DNA of 61,068 nt from positions 1 through 61,068 of the forward strand of contig QWII01000135.1 of NCBI GenBank assembly GCA_021405325.1. Reading direction: 5' to 3'. The position numbers and the translations under genes are program-made. Positions 35,445-45,161 of the stretch are shown piece after piece; position 1 is the stretch's first letter, and the number at the start of each line of letters is the position of its first letter. Below the pieces are notes generated by a model. That model saw only the letters and a list, made by a program, of their open reading frames with translations, made no database searches and was not told the origin of the DNA. The stretch comes from Caldilinea sp. CFX5 (GTDB taxonomy: Bacteria > Chloroflexota > Anaerolineae > Caldilineales > Caldilineaceae).

Positions 35445-38400
35445 TTATTTGGCCTGCGCCGCCCGGTAGGCATCTACCGTTTGGGTGAAGTCAGCAGGGA
35501 GGGTGGTGGGCAGTACCGGTCCTTGCCACTCACGCGCCTGCAAGCCGATGACCGCGTCCTGCATTCGGGGGCCGAGACCGGTTTCCCGGCTTTGGGCCAG
35601 CGAGAAGACCAGGTTGCGGTGGCCGTTCCAGTCGATGATCGGCTGGAGGGCGTTGTAGGTCGCCACGCTCTCGTCCACTGTCACCCAGCCGTTCAGGGCG
35701 GCGGCGACGGTCAACCACCAGCAGTCACCGTAGGCATTGCCATCGGACAACCAGGTCAGGCCGCCGGCGGCCCAGTAGACGGTGATGGTGGTCGGGTCGT
35801 TGTCCGGCTTGGGGCAGAAGAGCGGACCCCACGGCCCATGTTCACCAATCTGGAAGCCGTAGACAATCCCTTCTCGTGCATTCAAGCCATCGAACTTGGC
35901 AACAGCGCTGACACTGGACATCCCCAGGCGAGCCAACGGTTTGCCGTCGTTGGCAATCGCCGTGATCTTGGCATTGATCCCCCGGCCTTCCTTCTCGAAA
36001 GCCCAAAGAATCAACTCCACCTTGTCCGGCCCGTTGCCGCCATCGAAGGGCAGGCGCCCGACCGTCGGCAAGCGGCTGGGGGTATTGCCCCGGTTGAGCT
36101 TGCCTTCGGGGTTGGGCTTGGCAAAGGGGCCGGGATCGGGCAGCACATTGTCATGATCCGGTGCATTGCCGTCGCCCCAGCAGTAGGCCGGCTCGGCGAT
36201 CCCGGCGATGTAGACCCACGCTTCATACTTGTAGTAGCCGAAACCGACATCAAAGACTTCCGGGCGGGAGAGCAAGGTAAACTCGCTGTTGGTAAACCAG
36301 GGGCCGGCCTGGCGCTTGGTCGGGTAGGTGACTTCCCCCTTCTGATTCCAGTTGATGCGCACTTTTTCAATCGCCACTGGGGTGGTCTGATCTTTTACCC
36401 ACGCCTTGATCTGGCTGCGCCCACCGGGGTCGCCATAGTGGCTGGCCCGTAATTCACAGAACGCCTGCGCCGCCACCCGCTCTGCCGTATAGGTAAAGTC
36501 GCACCCGGTTGTCGTCCAACCCTGGTCGGCATTGGCAACCTGGGCCTGATAGCGCACATGGGGCATGGCATGGATCTGCATGTGCGCGTCGCCGCCAGGG
36601 CCGGCCATGGTCTGGCCGTGCTCGTCAACAATCTGGTAGAGTGTCGCGTTTTGCGCGCTGACTGTCACCGCAACTTCGGCGCCGCCGGCGGCAATGGCCG
36701 CACCATTCGGCACACTCAGCACGACGTTGGTACAGGTCACCGGCTGCACTGGTTTCAGTTGATAGCTGAATTGGCACCCTTCCGTTGACCAGCGGCCATC
36801 CACACCCACCACCTGCACCTGGTAGCCGATCGCCGGCAGCGCATGGAAGGGCAGAATGGCGTCAGCGCTTGCTTCGGTCATTGACCCATCAGCGCCGACA
36901 ATACGATACTGAATGGCGTTGAGCGCATGGACCGTCACGACCACATCTTCACCCGCACGGGGAATGAAGGCGCCATTGGGCACACTAAGGTCAAGGCTTT
37001 GGCAAGCAACCGGCGGCGGTGGCGGCGGGGTCACGTAGCCGAATTCACAGCCAACGGTTGTCCACTTGCCGTCCGTACCGCGCACCTGCGCTTGATAACG
37101 CTGATGGGGCATGGCATGGAAGGTAAAGACGCCATTCGTACTGGGCGCTCCCACTTCCACATTGGTCGTCACATTCATAAGCCGGTATTCAACCACTTCC
37201 CGGCCGTGGACGGTGACTTGCACAGCGGCGCCGGCGGCGGGAATGATCGCCCCGTTTGCAATGGAGAGTTCAACTCGATCACAAGTCGGATTGCTTTGCA
37301 GCTCATCATAGCGGAAGATGCAGCCGCTGGTTGTCCAGCCATACCCTTCCTGATAGAGTTGCGCCTGGTAATCAATATTCGGCTTGACCAGGAGTGATAG
37401 CACCGGTGTCGCGCTTGGCCCGGCCACCACTGTCCCTTGGGCATCGACAATTCGATATTCGGAAGCATTCTCGCCGGCGACCGTCACTTCTACCTGTTGA
37501 CCCGTCGCCGGAATCGGCGTTTGCGGCGGGTTCAGCGTCACCCCATGACAGACCGGCGGCGCCACCTGGTCGTACTGGAAGGAACAGCCGTCGGTTGTCC
37601 AGCCGTAGGTTTCATTGTAGACCTGCGCCTGATACTGCACCGCCGGCAGCGCCAGGAAGGTTAAGACCGGCTCTTCACTCGGCCCGGCCACCACCTGACC
37701 GTCGGCAGCGACAATTTGATATCGGGCGCCATTCTCGCCATTGATGGTCACTTGCACCTGTTGGCCGGTCAGCGGCAGCGGCGCGGTGGACGGCTGCAAG
37801 GTGATCCCGTGGCAGACCGGGCGGGCAATCTTGCCATACTGGAATTGACAACCGCTGTTGGTCCAGCCATCTTGTTCGCCATAGACTTGTCCCTGATAGA
37901 CAACATCGGGCAGGGCATGGATTTTGAACTGTGCTGTCGCACTCGGCCCGGCAATGACCTGGCCGCGCTGATCCACAATGCGATACTGAGCGCCGTCACC
38001 GCGAATTGTGACATCGACATCCGCTCCCGCTTCGGCAATGGCCGAGCCGTTCGGCAGGCTCAGGGTGACGCCTTCACAAACAGGCGGCTTGGTATAACAG
38101 GGGTTGGCGACATTGTTGAACCAATATTCGGTGCGCAGTTGGGTCAATTGCGCGTCCTGGTAAAATTGGACATGCCAATCGACCGTCGGTTGATGCGGCC
38201 CGGCCACCCAGGGCGTCTCCCAATCCTGCGTACTTAATGCAAAGACATAGGAGTGGTCGCCGGCCGTAAAGACGCCCCACGGGTCAACATGGCCGGTAAA
38301 TTGGAAGCAGGCGCCGGCGCTGTCCTGCCGGGTGTGAATCTTGACCCAAATCGGCGCGACTTCCTTATATTCGGTGACAACATCCGGTTGCGGCGCATCG

Positions 38401-38801
38401 TTGAGCCAGGTGTGCAAGGTGATCCGATCACCCGTTTTTAAATCCGGCCAGGTTTTATAGTAGACAGTCGTCAAGCCGGTGTCGGTGTCCAGCACAAAAG
38501 CGCCGCTGGCATTCTGGATCGAAGCCAACTCCCAGTAGACCGTGGGGGTAGCCGTGCAATGTTGCCAGTGGTACATCACCTTCACCTTCTTGGTCTTGTA
38601 CCAGCGCAACTCAGCGGTGACGGTACAAAGATCCGTACTGGCCGCCATACCGGCGCTCTGCACACCGGCATTGCGCAGCGTAAACGTTTGGGTAGCGACA
38701 CCGCCTTCGTCTTCCTGCGCATAGCTTGGCTGCGGGTTCAGCAGAAAAAAGGCCAACAACAAAAACAGTACGACAAAAATCCAGGGGTATTTGGCGTTCA
38801 T
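35445..38801 (-). CDS. Secreted 1118-aa protein with six approx. 85-residue tandem repeats
   Basis: ATG 38801 follows AAGGAGCAAAGAG and opens a signal peptide (MNAKYPWIFVVLFLLLAFFL, cleavage near YAQ). After an N-terminal region of about 210 aa, six repeats run to about residue 760. Each starts with a Cys (PPVCEGVTL, RPVCHGITL, PTCDRVELS and similar), has a YRIVDxxGxVxAGPS core and ends W(T/S)xxGCxFxY. The paired Cys probably form one disulfide per repeat. The C-terminal part (about 770-1118) has other Cys pairs and ends in a region with GNAYGDCWWLTVAAALNGW. I do not recognise a family; it is probably a surface adhesin or binding protein. Confidence 0.75.
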   Translation of the reverse strand: MNAKYPWIFVVLFLLLAFFLLNPQPSYAQEDEGGVATQTFTLRNAGVQSAGMAASTDLCTVTAELRWYKTKKVKVMYHWQHCTATPTVYWELASIQNASGAFVLDTDTGLTTVYYKTWPDLKTGDRITLHTWLNDAPQPDVVTEYKEVAPIWVKIHTRQDSAGACFQFTGHVDPWGVFTAGDHSYVFALSTQDWETPWVAGPHQPTVDWHVQFYQDAQLTQLRTEYWFNNVANPCYTKPPVCEGVTLSLPNGSAIAEAGADVDVTIRGDGAQYRIVDQRGQVIAGPSATAQFKIHALPDVVYQGQVYGEQDGWTNSGCQFQYGKIARPVCHGITLQPSTAPLPLTGQQVQVTINGENGARYQIVAADGQVVAGPSEEPVLTFLALPAVQYQAQVYNETYGWTTDGCSFQYDQVAPPVCHGVTLNPPQTPIPATGQQVEVTVAGENASEYRIVDAQGTVVAGPSATPVLSLLVKPNIDYQAQLYQEGYGWTTSGCIFRYDELQSNPTCDRVELSIANGAIIPAAGAAVQVTVHGREVVEYRLMNVTTNVEVGAPSTNGVFTFHAMPHQRYQAQVRGTDGKWTTVGCEFGYVTPPPPPPVACQSLDLSVPNGAFIPRAGEDVVVTVHALNAIQYRIVGADGSMTEASADAILPFHALPAIGYQVQVVGVDGRWSTEGCQFSYQLKPVQPVTCTNVVLSVPNGAAIAAGGAEVAVTVSAQNATLYQIVDEHGQTMAGPGGDAHMQIHAMPHVRYQAQVANADQGWTTTGCDFTYTAERVAAQAFCELRASHYGDPGGRSQIKAWVKDQTTPVAIEKVRINWNQKGEVTYPTKRQAGPWFTNSEFTLLSRPEVFDVGFGYYKYEAWVYIAGIAEPAYCWGDGNAPDHDNVLPDPGPFAKPNPEGKLNRGNTPSRLPTVGRLPFDGGNGPDKVELILWAFEKEGRGINAKITAIANDGKPLARLGMSSVSAVAKFDGLNAREGIVYGFQIGEHGPWGPLFCPKPDNDPTTITVYWAAGGLTWLSDGNAYGDCWWLTVAAALNGWVTVDESVATYNALQPIIDWNGHRNLVFSLAQSRETGLGPRMQDAVIGLQAREWQGPVLPTTLPADFTQTVDAYRAAQAK

Positions 38802-39212
38802 CTCTTTGCTCCTTGGTGCAATGAAAGTTGAGCGACGATTCCAAGTAATGCCATCTGCTAACAGTTTACTGGATGATCTGTTGAAGTATAGTTGATCCGA
38901 TTTCAACGTTTTTTCTACTGTAATCATACGATCTGCCCTCTGTTATTTGACGCAATAACAACGTTCTCTCTATGGAAACGCTACGAACAAGGGAAAAGTT
39001 GCATATAATCTAGAAAACTTCACAACTTTTCTGTCACTTGTTCACCATTCTAGCAAGCGAATCGGCCAGCAATCGTCCAGCAGCGTAGGTCAAACGTCCA
39101 GGGATCGTCCAGAAATCAACGTATTGTCAACAGAGTTAAACAATGGAGTGGCACTTAACAAGACAGGAGCGTAAAGGGGACGCAGCAGTGGATGAAGGGA
39201 AGAGGAAAGGGG
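38802..39212. other. Promoter-side intergenic region
   Basis: No gene seen. AT-rich DNA at 38930-39030 (for example GTTGCATATAATCTAGAAAA) may hold the promoter of the 1118-aa protein gene. Confidence 0.35.
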
Positions 39213-39287
39213 GACAGACGCGGATTGAGGTAACGCGGATTTTCTCCCTGAAAGAAAAAATTCGCGTTACCTCAATCCGCGTCTGTC
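39213..39287. repeat. Perfect 25-bp-arm palindrome 3' of pgi
   Basis: GACAGACGCGGATTGAGGTA plus ACGCG (39213-39237) pairs with 39263-39287. It starts 8 bp beyond the pgi stop. Confidence 0.85.
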
Positions 39288-39295
39288 AACGTGCG

Positions 39296-40972
39296 TCAGC
39301 GCATCTGTTTAAATGCGTTAATCAGCCCATTTGTCGACGCGTCATGGCTGGAGACCGGCGCCGCGCCGACCAGTTCCGGTTCGATGGCTTTGGCCAGTTG
39401 CTTGCCCAGCTCGACACCCATCTGGTCAAAGGAGTTAATCTCCCAGATGACGCCCTGGGTAAAGATTTTGTGTTCATAGAGCGCGATCAACGCGCCCAGC
39501 GTGGCCGGCGTCAACTGGCGGAAGAGGAAGGAGTTGGAGGGGCGGTTGCCGGGAAAGGTCTTGGCGGCCACGAGCGTTTCCAGTTGGTCGCCGCTGACGC
39601 CGCTTGCCGTCAATTCGGCGCGCGCTTCGGCGGGCGTGCGGCCTTTCATCAACGCTTCGGTCTGCGCCAGGAAGTTGGCGATCAAGATTTGATGATGGTT
39701 GCCCAGCGGGTGGTAAGTGCGCGCCGGCGCCAGAAAATCGCAAGGGATCAACTTCGTCCCCTGGTGGATCAACTGGTAGAAGGCGTGTTGGCCATTCGTC
39801 CCCGGCTCGCCCCAAATGATCGGGCCGGTGGTGTAGGCCACGGCTTCGCCCGCTTTAGTCACCGACTTGCCGTTGCTCTCCATATCCCCCTGTTGGAAAT
39901 AGGCCGGAAAGCGCGCCATGGATTGGTCGTAGGGCAGAATGGCGTGGGATTGGGCGTCCCAAAAGTTGTTATACCAGATGCCCAGCAGCGCCATGATCAC
40001 CGGGATATTTTGGGCCAATGGTGTCGCGCGGAAATGTTCGTCTACGGCATGGGCGCCGGCCAGTAGCTCCTCAAAGTTGTCCATGCCCACCGCAATGGCA
40101 ATCGACAAGCCAATGGCCGACCAGAGCGAATAGCGCCCGCCGACCCAATCCCAAAATTCAAACATATTCTGCGGATCAATGCCAAAGGCGGTGACGGCTT
40201 TCTCGTTGGTGGAGAGGGCGGCAAAGTGTTTGGCAATCGCTCGTTCATCCTGGGCGGTCGCCAGGAACCAGGTGCGCGCGCTTTGGGCGTTGGTCATCGT
40301 CTCCTGGGTGGTAAAGGTTTTGGAGGCGACCAAAAAGAGCGTCGTCGCCGGGTCGAGCCGCTGCAAGGTTTCGGCAATGTCCGTCCCATCGACGTTGGAG
40401 ACAAAGTGGGTGCGCAGATCGGCTCTGGTGTAGGGGGTAAGCGCCAGCGTCACCATCTTGGGGCCGAGATCAGAGCCGCCGATGCCGATGTTGACCACAT
40501 CGGTGATGGCCTGGCCGGTATAGCCGCGCCACTGTCCACTGCGGATCGCGGCGCTAAAGCTGCGCATCTTGGCCAAAACCCCGTTGACCGCCGGCATGAC
40601 ATCCTGCCCATCGACCAGAATGGGCCGGTTGGCGCCATTGCGCAGGGCGACATGCAAGACAGCCCGCTGCTCAGTGTTGTTAATTTTCTGGCCGCTAAAC
40701 ATGGCAGTGATGGCCTCCGCCACCCCAGCCTGTTGCGCCAGCGCCACCAACAGACGCATGGTTTCATCGGTGATGCGGTTTTTGGCATAATCAAAAAGCA
40801 GTTCAATGGGCGCCTGGCGCGTCCCCGCCACTGGTGTAGCCCGGAAGGTGCGCGAAAAGCGGGCAAAGCGTTGCGGGTCTTGGGCAAAGAGATCCCGCAT
40901 GTGAACTTGATCCATGGCGGCGCGATGGGCAAGTAGGGCCTGCCAGGCCGGCAGGGTGGTGAGACGGGGCAT
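39296..40972 (-). CDS. pgi: Glucose-6-phosphate isomerase
   Basis: A 558-aa enzyme interconverting glucose-6-phosphate and fructose-6-phosphate, of the long bacterial/eukaryotic type. Signatures are [20 protein letters not shown], the catalytic regions [40 protein letters not shown], and [20 protein letters not shown] with the catalytic Glu and His. The late block [20 protein letters not shown] holds the active-site Lys. ATG 40972 is preferred (AAAGGATCGCCCT upstream) over one 27 bp earlier. Confidence 0.97.
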   Translation of the reverse strand: MPRLTTLPAWQALLAHRAAMDQVHMRDLFAQDPQRFARFSRTFRATPVAGTRQAPIELLFDYAKNRITDETMRLLVALAQQAGVAEAITAMFSGQKINNTEQRAVLHVALRNGANRPILVDGQDVMPAVNGVLAKMRSFSAAIRSGQWRGYTGQAITDVVNIGIGGSDLGPKMVTLALTPYTRADLRTHFVSNVDGTDIAETLQRLDPATTLFLVASKTFTTQETMTNAQSARTWFLATAQDERAIAKHFAALSTNEKAVTAFGIDPQNMFEFWDWVGGRYSLWSAIGLSIAIAVGMDNFEELLAGAHAVDEHFRATPLAQNIPVIMALLGIWYNNFWDAQSHAILPYDQSMARFPAYFQQGDMESNGKSVTKAGEAVAYTTGPIIWGEPGTNGQHAFYQLIHQGTKLIPCDFLAPARTYHPLGNHHQILIANFLAQTEALMKGRTPAEARAELTASGVSGDQLETLVAAKTFPGNRPSNSFLFRQLTPATLGALIALYEHKIFTQGVIWEINSFDQMGVELGKQLAKAIEPELVGAAPVSSHDASTNGLINAFKQMR

Positions 40973-41228
40973 AGGGCGATCCTTTCTTTCGTTGGACAAG
41001 CGGCGGGTGCTGGAAGAAAGGGGAGCTGTTCCGTGTTGCCTGTTGCGTGAACCGTCTCACCATAGCCTTCCGCCACTGCGCCGCGATCATTGTCTTCAAT
41101 AGCACTATTATATGCCATCTTCGGCGATCCCTGTGTAGTGGCCCGTCCATCGTTGGCAAGAATGGGACGTCGATCAGGATCACCGCGCATCAACGGATGA
41201 GCGAAGCTTTTTTTGCCCCCTGCACCAA
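40973..41228. other. Upstream region of pgi
   Basis: No gene or long palindrome seen. It contains CCGTGTTGCCTGTTGCGTGAA, related to the GTGTTGCGTGAA part of the 100-bp repeat at 10032 and 16711. Confidence 0.35.
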
Positions 41229-41233
41229 GCAAA

Positions 41234-41263
41234 ACGCCGCCCGGCTGCTAACCCAGGCGGCGT
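41234..41263 (-). terminator. Intrinsic terminator after the UspA gene
   Basis: ACGCCGCC...GGCGGCGT with TTTTGC on the minus-strand 3' side, 78 bp after the Usp stop. Confidence 0.65.
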
Positions 41264-41302
41264 CTCATCATCTACCCTCTTCTACCCACTACCTTCTGAC
41301 TT

Positions 41303-41334
41303 CTTGTCTCCTTGTCTCCTTGTCTCCTTGTCTT
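41303..41334. repeat. 8-bp tandem repeat CTTGTCTC, four copies
   Basis: CTTGTCTC repeated with the last copy ending CTT, directly 3' of the Usp stop codon at 41341. Confidence 0.85.
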
Positions 41335-41340
41335 CCCCTG

Positions 41341-41784
<444 letters not shown>

Positions 41785-41971
41785 AACGCGCTCCTTTGTT
41801 GGGGCTACGGTCGGGGCCAAACCGGTCACGGTTGGGGTTCGACTGTCGCCTGTACTGGTTCCATCTGTTTTCAGCATAAACGAAAAAGGCTCACCACACA
41901 TCGGGAAAGTGGGGAGCTTGACAACCGGTCGGCTAGCGAGTGTTAGGACTGGTCAGGTGGGTAGGGTCAAC

Positions 41972-42118
41972 TTATTCCAACGTCAAAATGGCCATACCGC
42001 TGATCAGCGCCAGGACGAGGAAGGCGGTAATCAGGAAGGATTCGAGGAGCGCCTCCTCGTTGCCCTGGCCGAGCCATTCTTTAATCGCGCGTGTGATGGA
42101 TAAAATGATGGTTGACAT
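41972..42118 (-). CDS. 48-aa membrane peptide
   Basis: ATG 42118 follows GGAGGATCACC, an excellent ribosome site. The product has an amphipathic charged N-terminal half (MSTIILSITRAIKEWLGQGN) and one transmembrane helix (about 27-46, SFLITAFLVLALISGMAILT). No family recognised; small-protein toxin, regulator of a membrane complex and pilin-like are all possible. Called on its start signals and composition. Confidence 0.55.
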   Translation of the reverse strand: MSTIILSITRAIKEWLGQGNEEALLESFLITAFLVLALISGMAILTLE

Positions 42119-42422
42119 GGTGATCCTCCGGTTGATGCTGAAGCAATGGCCTGGCTTGTGCGGCAAGGGGCAATAACGGGAGGCAGCGAACGGACGCAAT
42201 GGGTTGCAACGGACAGCAGCACAGCAAGCACGATTTTTCCTTGTTACCAGCAACATACTGGACAACCGGCCCTTTGTCAATAGCCATTCCGTTGGCATTT
42301 TCCCTACAGTTTCTCCATCATTTGACGAACAGGAATGCGACAAATTGCCTACAGTTCACCGCTCTTTCGCCGCTTCGTCACCTCCGCATCCCTGCGCTTG
42401 GTCGGGCGCGCCAACGGCGTCA
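42119..42422. other. Intergenic region at the toxin-locus border
   Basis: No gene or long repeat that I can support in these 304 bp. Confidence 0.3.
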
Positions 42423-42833
42423 TCACGAAGCAAAGAAGGTTGTGACAATATAGTGGCTAGGATGAAGTGTTGGCGCCCAACTCACACGCACCATGCCGGT
42501 TGCGCCGGCGGCTTGACGCACCACATCGCCAACGTGCAGGTCACCGGCATCGACCCACCGGCCTTGGCTTGCGCCCGTTGCCAACCACCCTTCGCGCCCA
42601 ATGAGCACCCGGCTCAGGGCAGGCGGGGCGCTGTCCATCACATAGAAGGGATGCTCCGGCGTCGTTTCAATCGTTTCCCCATCAATGGTCAGGTGGACAA
42701 TGGTGGGGTCGATGTGAACCATCACAGCGGTGACCGTGTAGTAGCCGGTTGCGCCGGTCGCTTCGTCATAGGCCAGCACCAGATCGCCGACTTGGATTTC
42801 ACTGATGGGAACTTCGCCCGCAGCCGTCATCAC
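42423..42833 (-). pseudogene. HINT domain fused to the tail of an unrelated membrane-protein gene
   Basis: 136 codons. It starts GTG-ATG-ACG at 42833 without the N-terminal Cys block of HINT. The domain runs from MTAAGEVPISEIQVGDLVLA through ETTPEHPFYVMDS (TxxH motif) to DAGDLHVGDVVRQ. Past MVRVSWA the reading becomes PTLHPSHYIVTTFF, the tail of the 47281-47931 gene with its transmembrane helix deleted. The usual VHN end and toxin tip are gone. This is a recombination scar. It overlaps the stop of the Rhs fragment upstream (TGATG). Confidence 0.8.
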
Positions 42834-43492
42834 GTGACCAGACAGTCCAGGTTCTTGGCGACATCATCGCCATAGCGGGTGCTATCGGCGACATCATCAA
42901 CATGGCGCACGGCGTCATCGGCAAAGCGGGAGAGACCGGGCAACTCATCGGCATAGCGCAGCAGATCATAGAGGTCATCGCCATGCATCAGGGCGCGCCC
43001 AGCCATCCCGCCCCCGGTGAGGAAGGGGACGAAGGCGCCGCCCACATCCAACACCAACGCCAGCAGATTCTCGCCCAGGTTGTCACAGTCGCGCAGGATG
43101 TTGTCCTGGATGATGCGATGGATGTCGTAGACAATGAAGCCAATGTCAAGTAGCGTATCCACATAGTGGCCGCTGGGGTCGCGGTGGTTGACCGGGTTGT
43201 TTTCCGTGTAGGCGTAACGATTGAGGGATTGGGGTCGCAGTTGGAAACCGGCAAAGCTATCCCGTTGCAAGAAGCGGCCCAACACCGGATGGTAGTGCCG
43301 CGCCCGCAGGTAGACCAAACCCGTGGCCGTATCCTGCATTTCACCGGTATACCCTAACCGGCTGCTGCTTGTGCCGCCGCTCCCGCGTATTGTACCAAAG
43401 GCATCGTAGCTGCGCTAGAGGACAATTGCCCCATTGTTGTCGCTTAATTGACGCAAACTGCCGAGGTCGTCCAGTAATGGTTACTCAATGCC
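42830..43492 (-). pseudogene. Orphan Rhs core end, with in-frame stops
   Basis: The frame reads LLDDLGSLRQLSDNNGAIVL, stop, RSYDAFGTIRGSGGTSSSRL, GYTGEMQDTATGLVYLRARH, then the Rhs hallmark PVLGRFLQRDSFAGF and NRYAYTENNPVNHRDPSGHY. Two stop codons interrupt the first third relative to the intact copy at 48695-51586. A pretoxin-like linker with AD/DD-rich repeats (FADDAVRHVDDVAD) follows. It ends at a TGA that overlaps the HINT start. It begins about 45 bp after the terminator of the preceding cassette. No start codon of its own is evident. Confidence 0.85.
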
Positions 43493-43537
43493 GCCAACTT
43501 AAACTGAGCTGTAGTTTCCGATCAAAATTTAGTAAAA

Positions 43538-43570
43538 ACAACACCCAAGCTCTGTTTGCTTGGGTGTTGT
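43538..43570 (-). terminator. Terminator of the SHH-toxin/SUKH cassette
   Basis: ACAACACCCAAGC...GCTTGGGTGTTGT (13-bp perfect arms) followed by TTTTTAC on the minus strand, 28 bp after the SUKH stop. Confidence 0.9.
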
Positions 43571-43597
43571 AAAACATTGTCTTAGCTTCGCAGAATG

Positions 43598-44002
43598 TTA
43601 ATCATCAAGTTTGAAGCCGTGTGATACCCATTCATCAAATGTCGCTGCAAGGCATCTAGCATCCTCCCGAAACAAAGCGCCTAATCCAACCAAGTATACT
43701 GCTCCGGGTGTTTCTTCACAATCCAGCAGAATGCCCCGTCCCCCGCCATCATCTCCAATAAGCAACCATCCAGTAAGGTAATCCTTCACTTCGTAGGTCA
43801 GATTGCGTTCCTCGATTTCATCAGTTGCATACAAAATCAAACTTTCAATCCCGGTAAACACAATCCCATTTGCCATCTGCAACGAATCACGATATTCAGA
43901 CGGGAACACATACCCAACAGCGGCTTCCACCTGTGCAATTTGCTCATCTGTTGCAGGTAAACCAAGCTCGCCAAACTGTGCCAAGTAGTCCCTATTGATC
44001 AT
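43598..44002 (-). CDS. SUKH (SMI1/KNR4) family immunity protein
   Basis: A 134-aa product. The SUKH pattern is visible: LPATDEQIAQVEAAVGYVFP followed by SEYRDSLQMANG (the lPxdYkxFL..NG motif), then YLVGLGALFREDARCLAATF with a final FDEWVSHGF helix. SUKH proteins neutralise nuclease and other polymorphic toxins by direct binding. Its ATG overlaps the stop of the SHH-type toxin (ATGA), so the pair is translationally coupled, the classic toxin-immunity layout. Confidence 0.92.
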   Translation of the reverse strand: MINRDYLAQFGELGLPATDEQIAQVEAAVGYVFPSEYRDSLQMANGIVFTGIESLILYATDEIEERNLTYEVKDYLTGWLLIGDDGGGRGILLDCEETPGAVYLVGLGALFREDARCLAATFDEWVSHGFKLDD

Positions 44003-44601
44003 TCAAATGCTCCTAGTGAATCGAAGTATTTATACGCATCTTTGACGGCTTTCTCGACTTTATCGACAGGAACCCCAACGTTGATCATTGTTCTGTATGC
44101 AAAATCAAACTCCTCTCGAATTGTTGTCGATTGCCAACGACTTAAACCTTGTTGTACACGCTGGTTTGCTGCGGCACGCTGCGCTGCACTAATTAAGGCG
44201 TGAGGATCTCCCGACACAGAAGGCAGCAAAATCGCTGGGGCGTCATTGCGATTATAACCCGGTACATTCGTTCGAGCCCACTCATCCTGAATTGGATGGT
44301 GGGATTGAATGCGATGCTCTGCTAATGTATTTCCATGCCCAGGCGCTCGGTTGGCTCTTGGTGAAAGATTACCGTGCAAATCCACATCATGAGTGATATA
44401 CCCGCCTGGTCGCTTGGAACAATTATGAACCAACCACTGCTGTTCACCGACAAAGAAGGTATGCGCCACCGCAACCGTGAGATTATACATCGGCTGGCTG
44501 CGCTGGACAACCACTACTCCCTGCACAATCCCAGTTGTGCCATCGGCTTGACGCACCGCATCGCCAACGTGCAGGTCACCTTCCAGTGCTAATAAAAACA
44601 C
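43999..44601 (-). CDS. Truncated HINT with SHH-type HNH/EndoVII toxin tip
   Basis: 200 codons from a GTG at 44601 that lies within the neighbouring terminator. Only the last third of the HINT domain is left (EGDLHVGDAVRQADGTTGIV, YNLTVAVAHTFFVGEQQWLV, ending HNC). The tip begins SKRPGGYITHDVDLHGNLSP and contains HRIQSHHPIQDEWARTNVPG and APAILLPSVSGDPHALISAA. This is the SHH signature of Tox-SHH nucleases (HNH/Endo VII superfamily). The cassette has lost its Rhs part and is probably a silent donor. The coupled SUKH gene follows. Confidence 0.85.
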   Translation of the reverse strand: MFLLALEGDLHVGDAVRQADGTTGIVQGVVVVQRSQPMYNLTVAVAHTFFVGEQQWLVHNCSKRPGGYITHDVDLHGNLSPRANRAPGHGNTLAEHRIQSHHPIQDEWARTNVPGYNRNDAPAILLPSVSGDPHALISAAQRAAANQRVQQGLSRWQSTTIREEFDFAYRTMINVGVPVDKVEKAVKDAYKYFDSLGAFE

Positions 44602-44624
44602 CCACGCTTTTGCAGCGCGGGTGT
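44594..44624 (-). terminator. Terminator of the type-24-like toxin cassette
   Basis: ACACCCGCGC...GCGTGGGTGT on the minus strand followed by TTTTTATT. The next cassette's truncated HINT starts inside it. Confidence 0.85.
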
Positions 44625-44646
44625 CAATAATGTGTGAACAGCACAG

Positions 44647-45072
44647 TTAGTCTTTGATCAATTGACCAGGGTGCTTTGGATCTTCTAAGTAGATATTTGC
44701 AGCAACGATTTCCACAAAAACTTCGGCATGATTTCCAGTGTTATCAACAGAATCGATAGAACAAACAAATGTGTAATATAATGGTTCAATATCTGACCTA
44801 CTGATGTCTAACGGCTTAACATCAAGTGAATTTATGAGATCGTTCGGTATTAAGCCAGGGGGGTCAATACGAAGAGTTTTTACATCCGAAAAAACAAGAA
44901 ACCCGTCATCAATGTCTTCGTCAACGTAAAATTCCCAGTTCCCTGATGTACTACGAATTCGTGAAATTTTATCTATCTGAATAACAACACGACCATTCCA
45001 ACCATCAATCAAGATACTTTTACACGCTCGATCACCTAAATAAATCGTGCGCAAAAAATTTTCTGGTTGCAT
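44647..45072 (-). CDS. Putative immunity protein (DUF6258-like)
   Basis: A 141-aa product starting MQPENFLRTIYLGDRACKSI, followed by IDGWNGRVVIQIDKISRIRS and GNWEFYVDEDIDDGFLVFSD. From memory this resembles DUF6258-type proteins found next to toxin tips; not verified. It is mostly beta with acidic surface stretches. Position directly downstream of a toxin gene and before a terminator supports an immunity role. A perfect hairpin lies in the 89-bp gap to the toxin. Confidence 0.7.
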   Translation of the reverse strand: MQPENFLRTIYLGDRACKSILIDGWNGRVVIQIDKISRIRSTSGNWEFYVDEDIDDGFLVFSDVKTLRIDPPGLIPNDLINSLDVKPLDISRSDIEPLYYTFVCSIDSVDNTGNHAEVFVEIVAANIYLEDPKHPGQLIKD

Positions 45073-45101
45073 ATCATTTTACCTTCCGCTATCAATCATA
45101 T

Positions 45102-45153
45102 TACAGTAACACAGCGGTAAATAGTTCTTACCGTTTACCGCTGTGTTACTGTA
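45102..45153 (-). promoter_or_regulatory. Perfect 20-bp hairpin between toxin and immunity gene
   Basis: TACAGTAACACAGCGGTAAA (45102-45121) pairs with 45134-45153 around a 12-base loop. It lies between the toxin stop and the immunity start. There is no T-tract, so it could be an mRNA stabiliser, an inserted palindrome, or a separator of expression levels. Confidence 0.7.
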
Positions 45154-45161
45154 GTGGCTTA

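Noticed and set aside
39143..40066. Long plus-strand open frame opposite pgi
   Set aside because: Antisense shadow of a clearly conserved enzyme; the translation is Arg/Gly-rich with no motif, and the pgi signatures are intact on the other strand.
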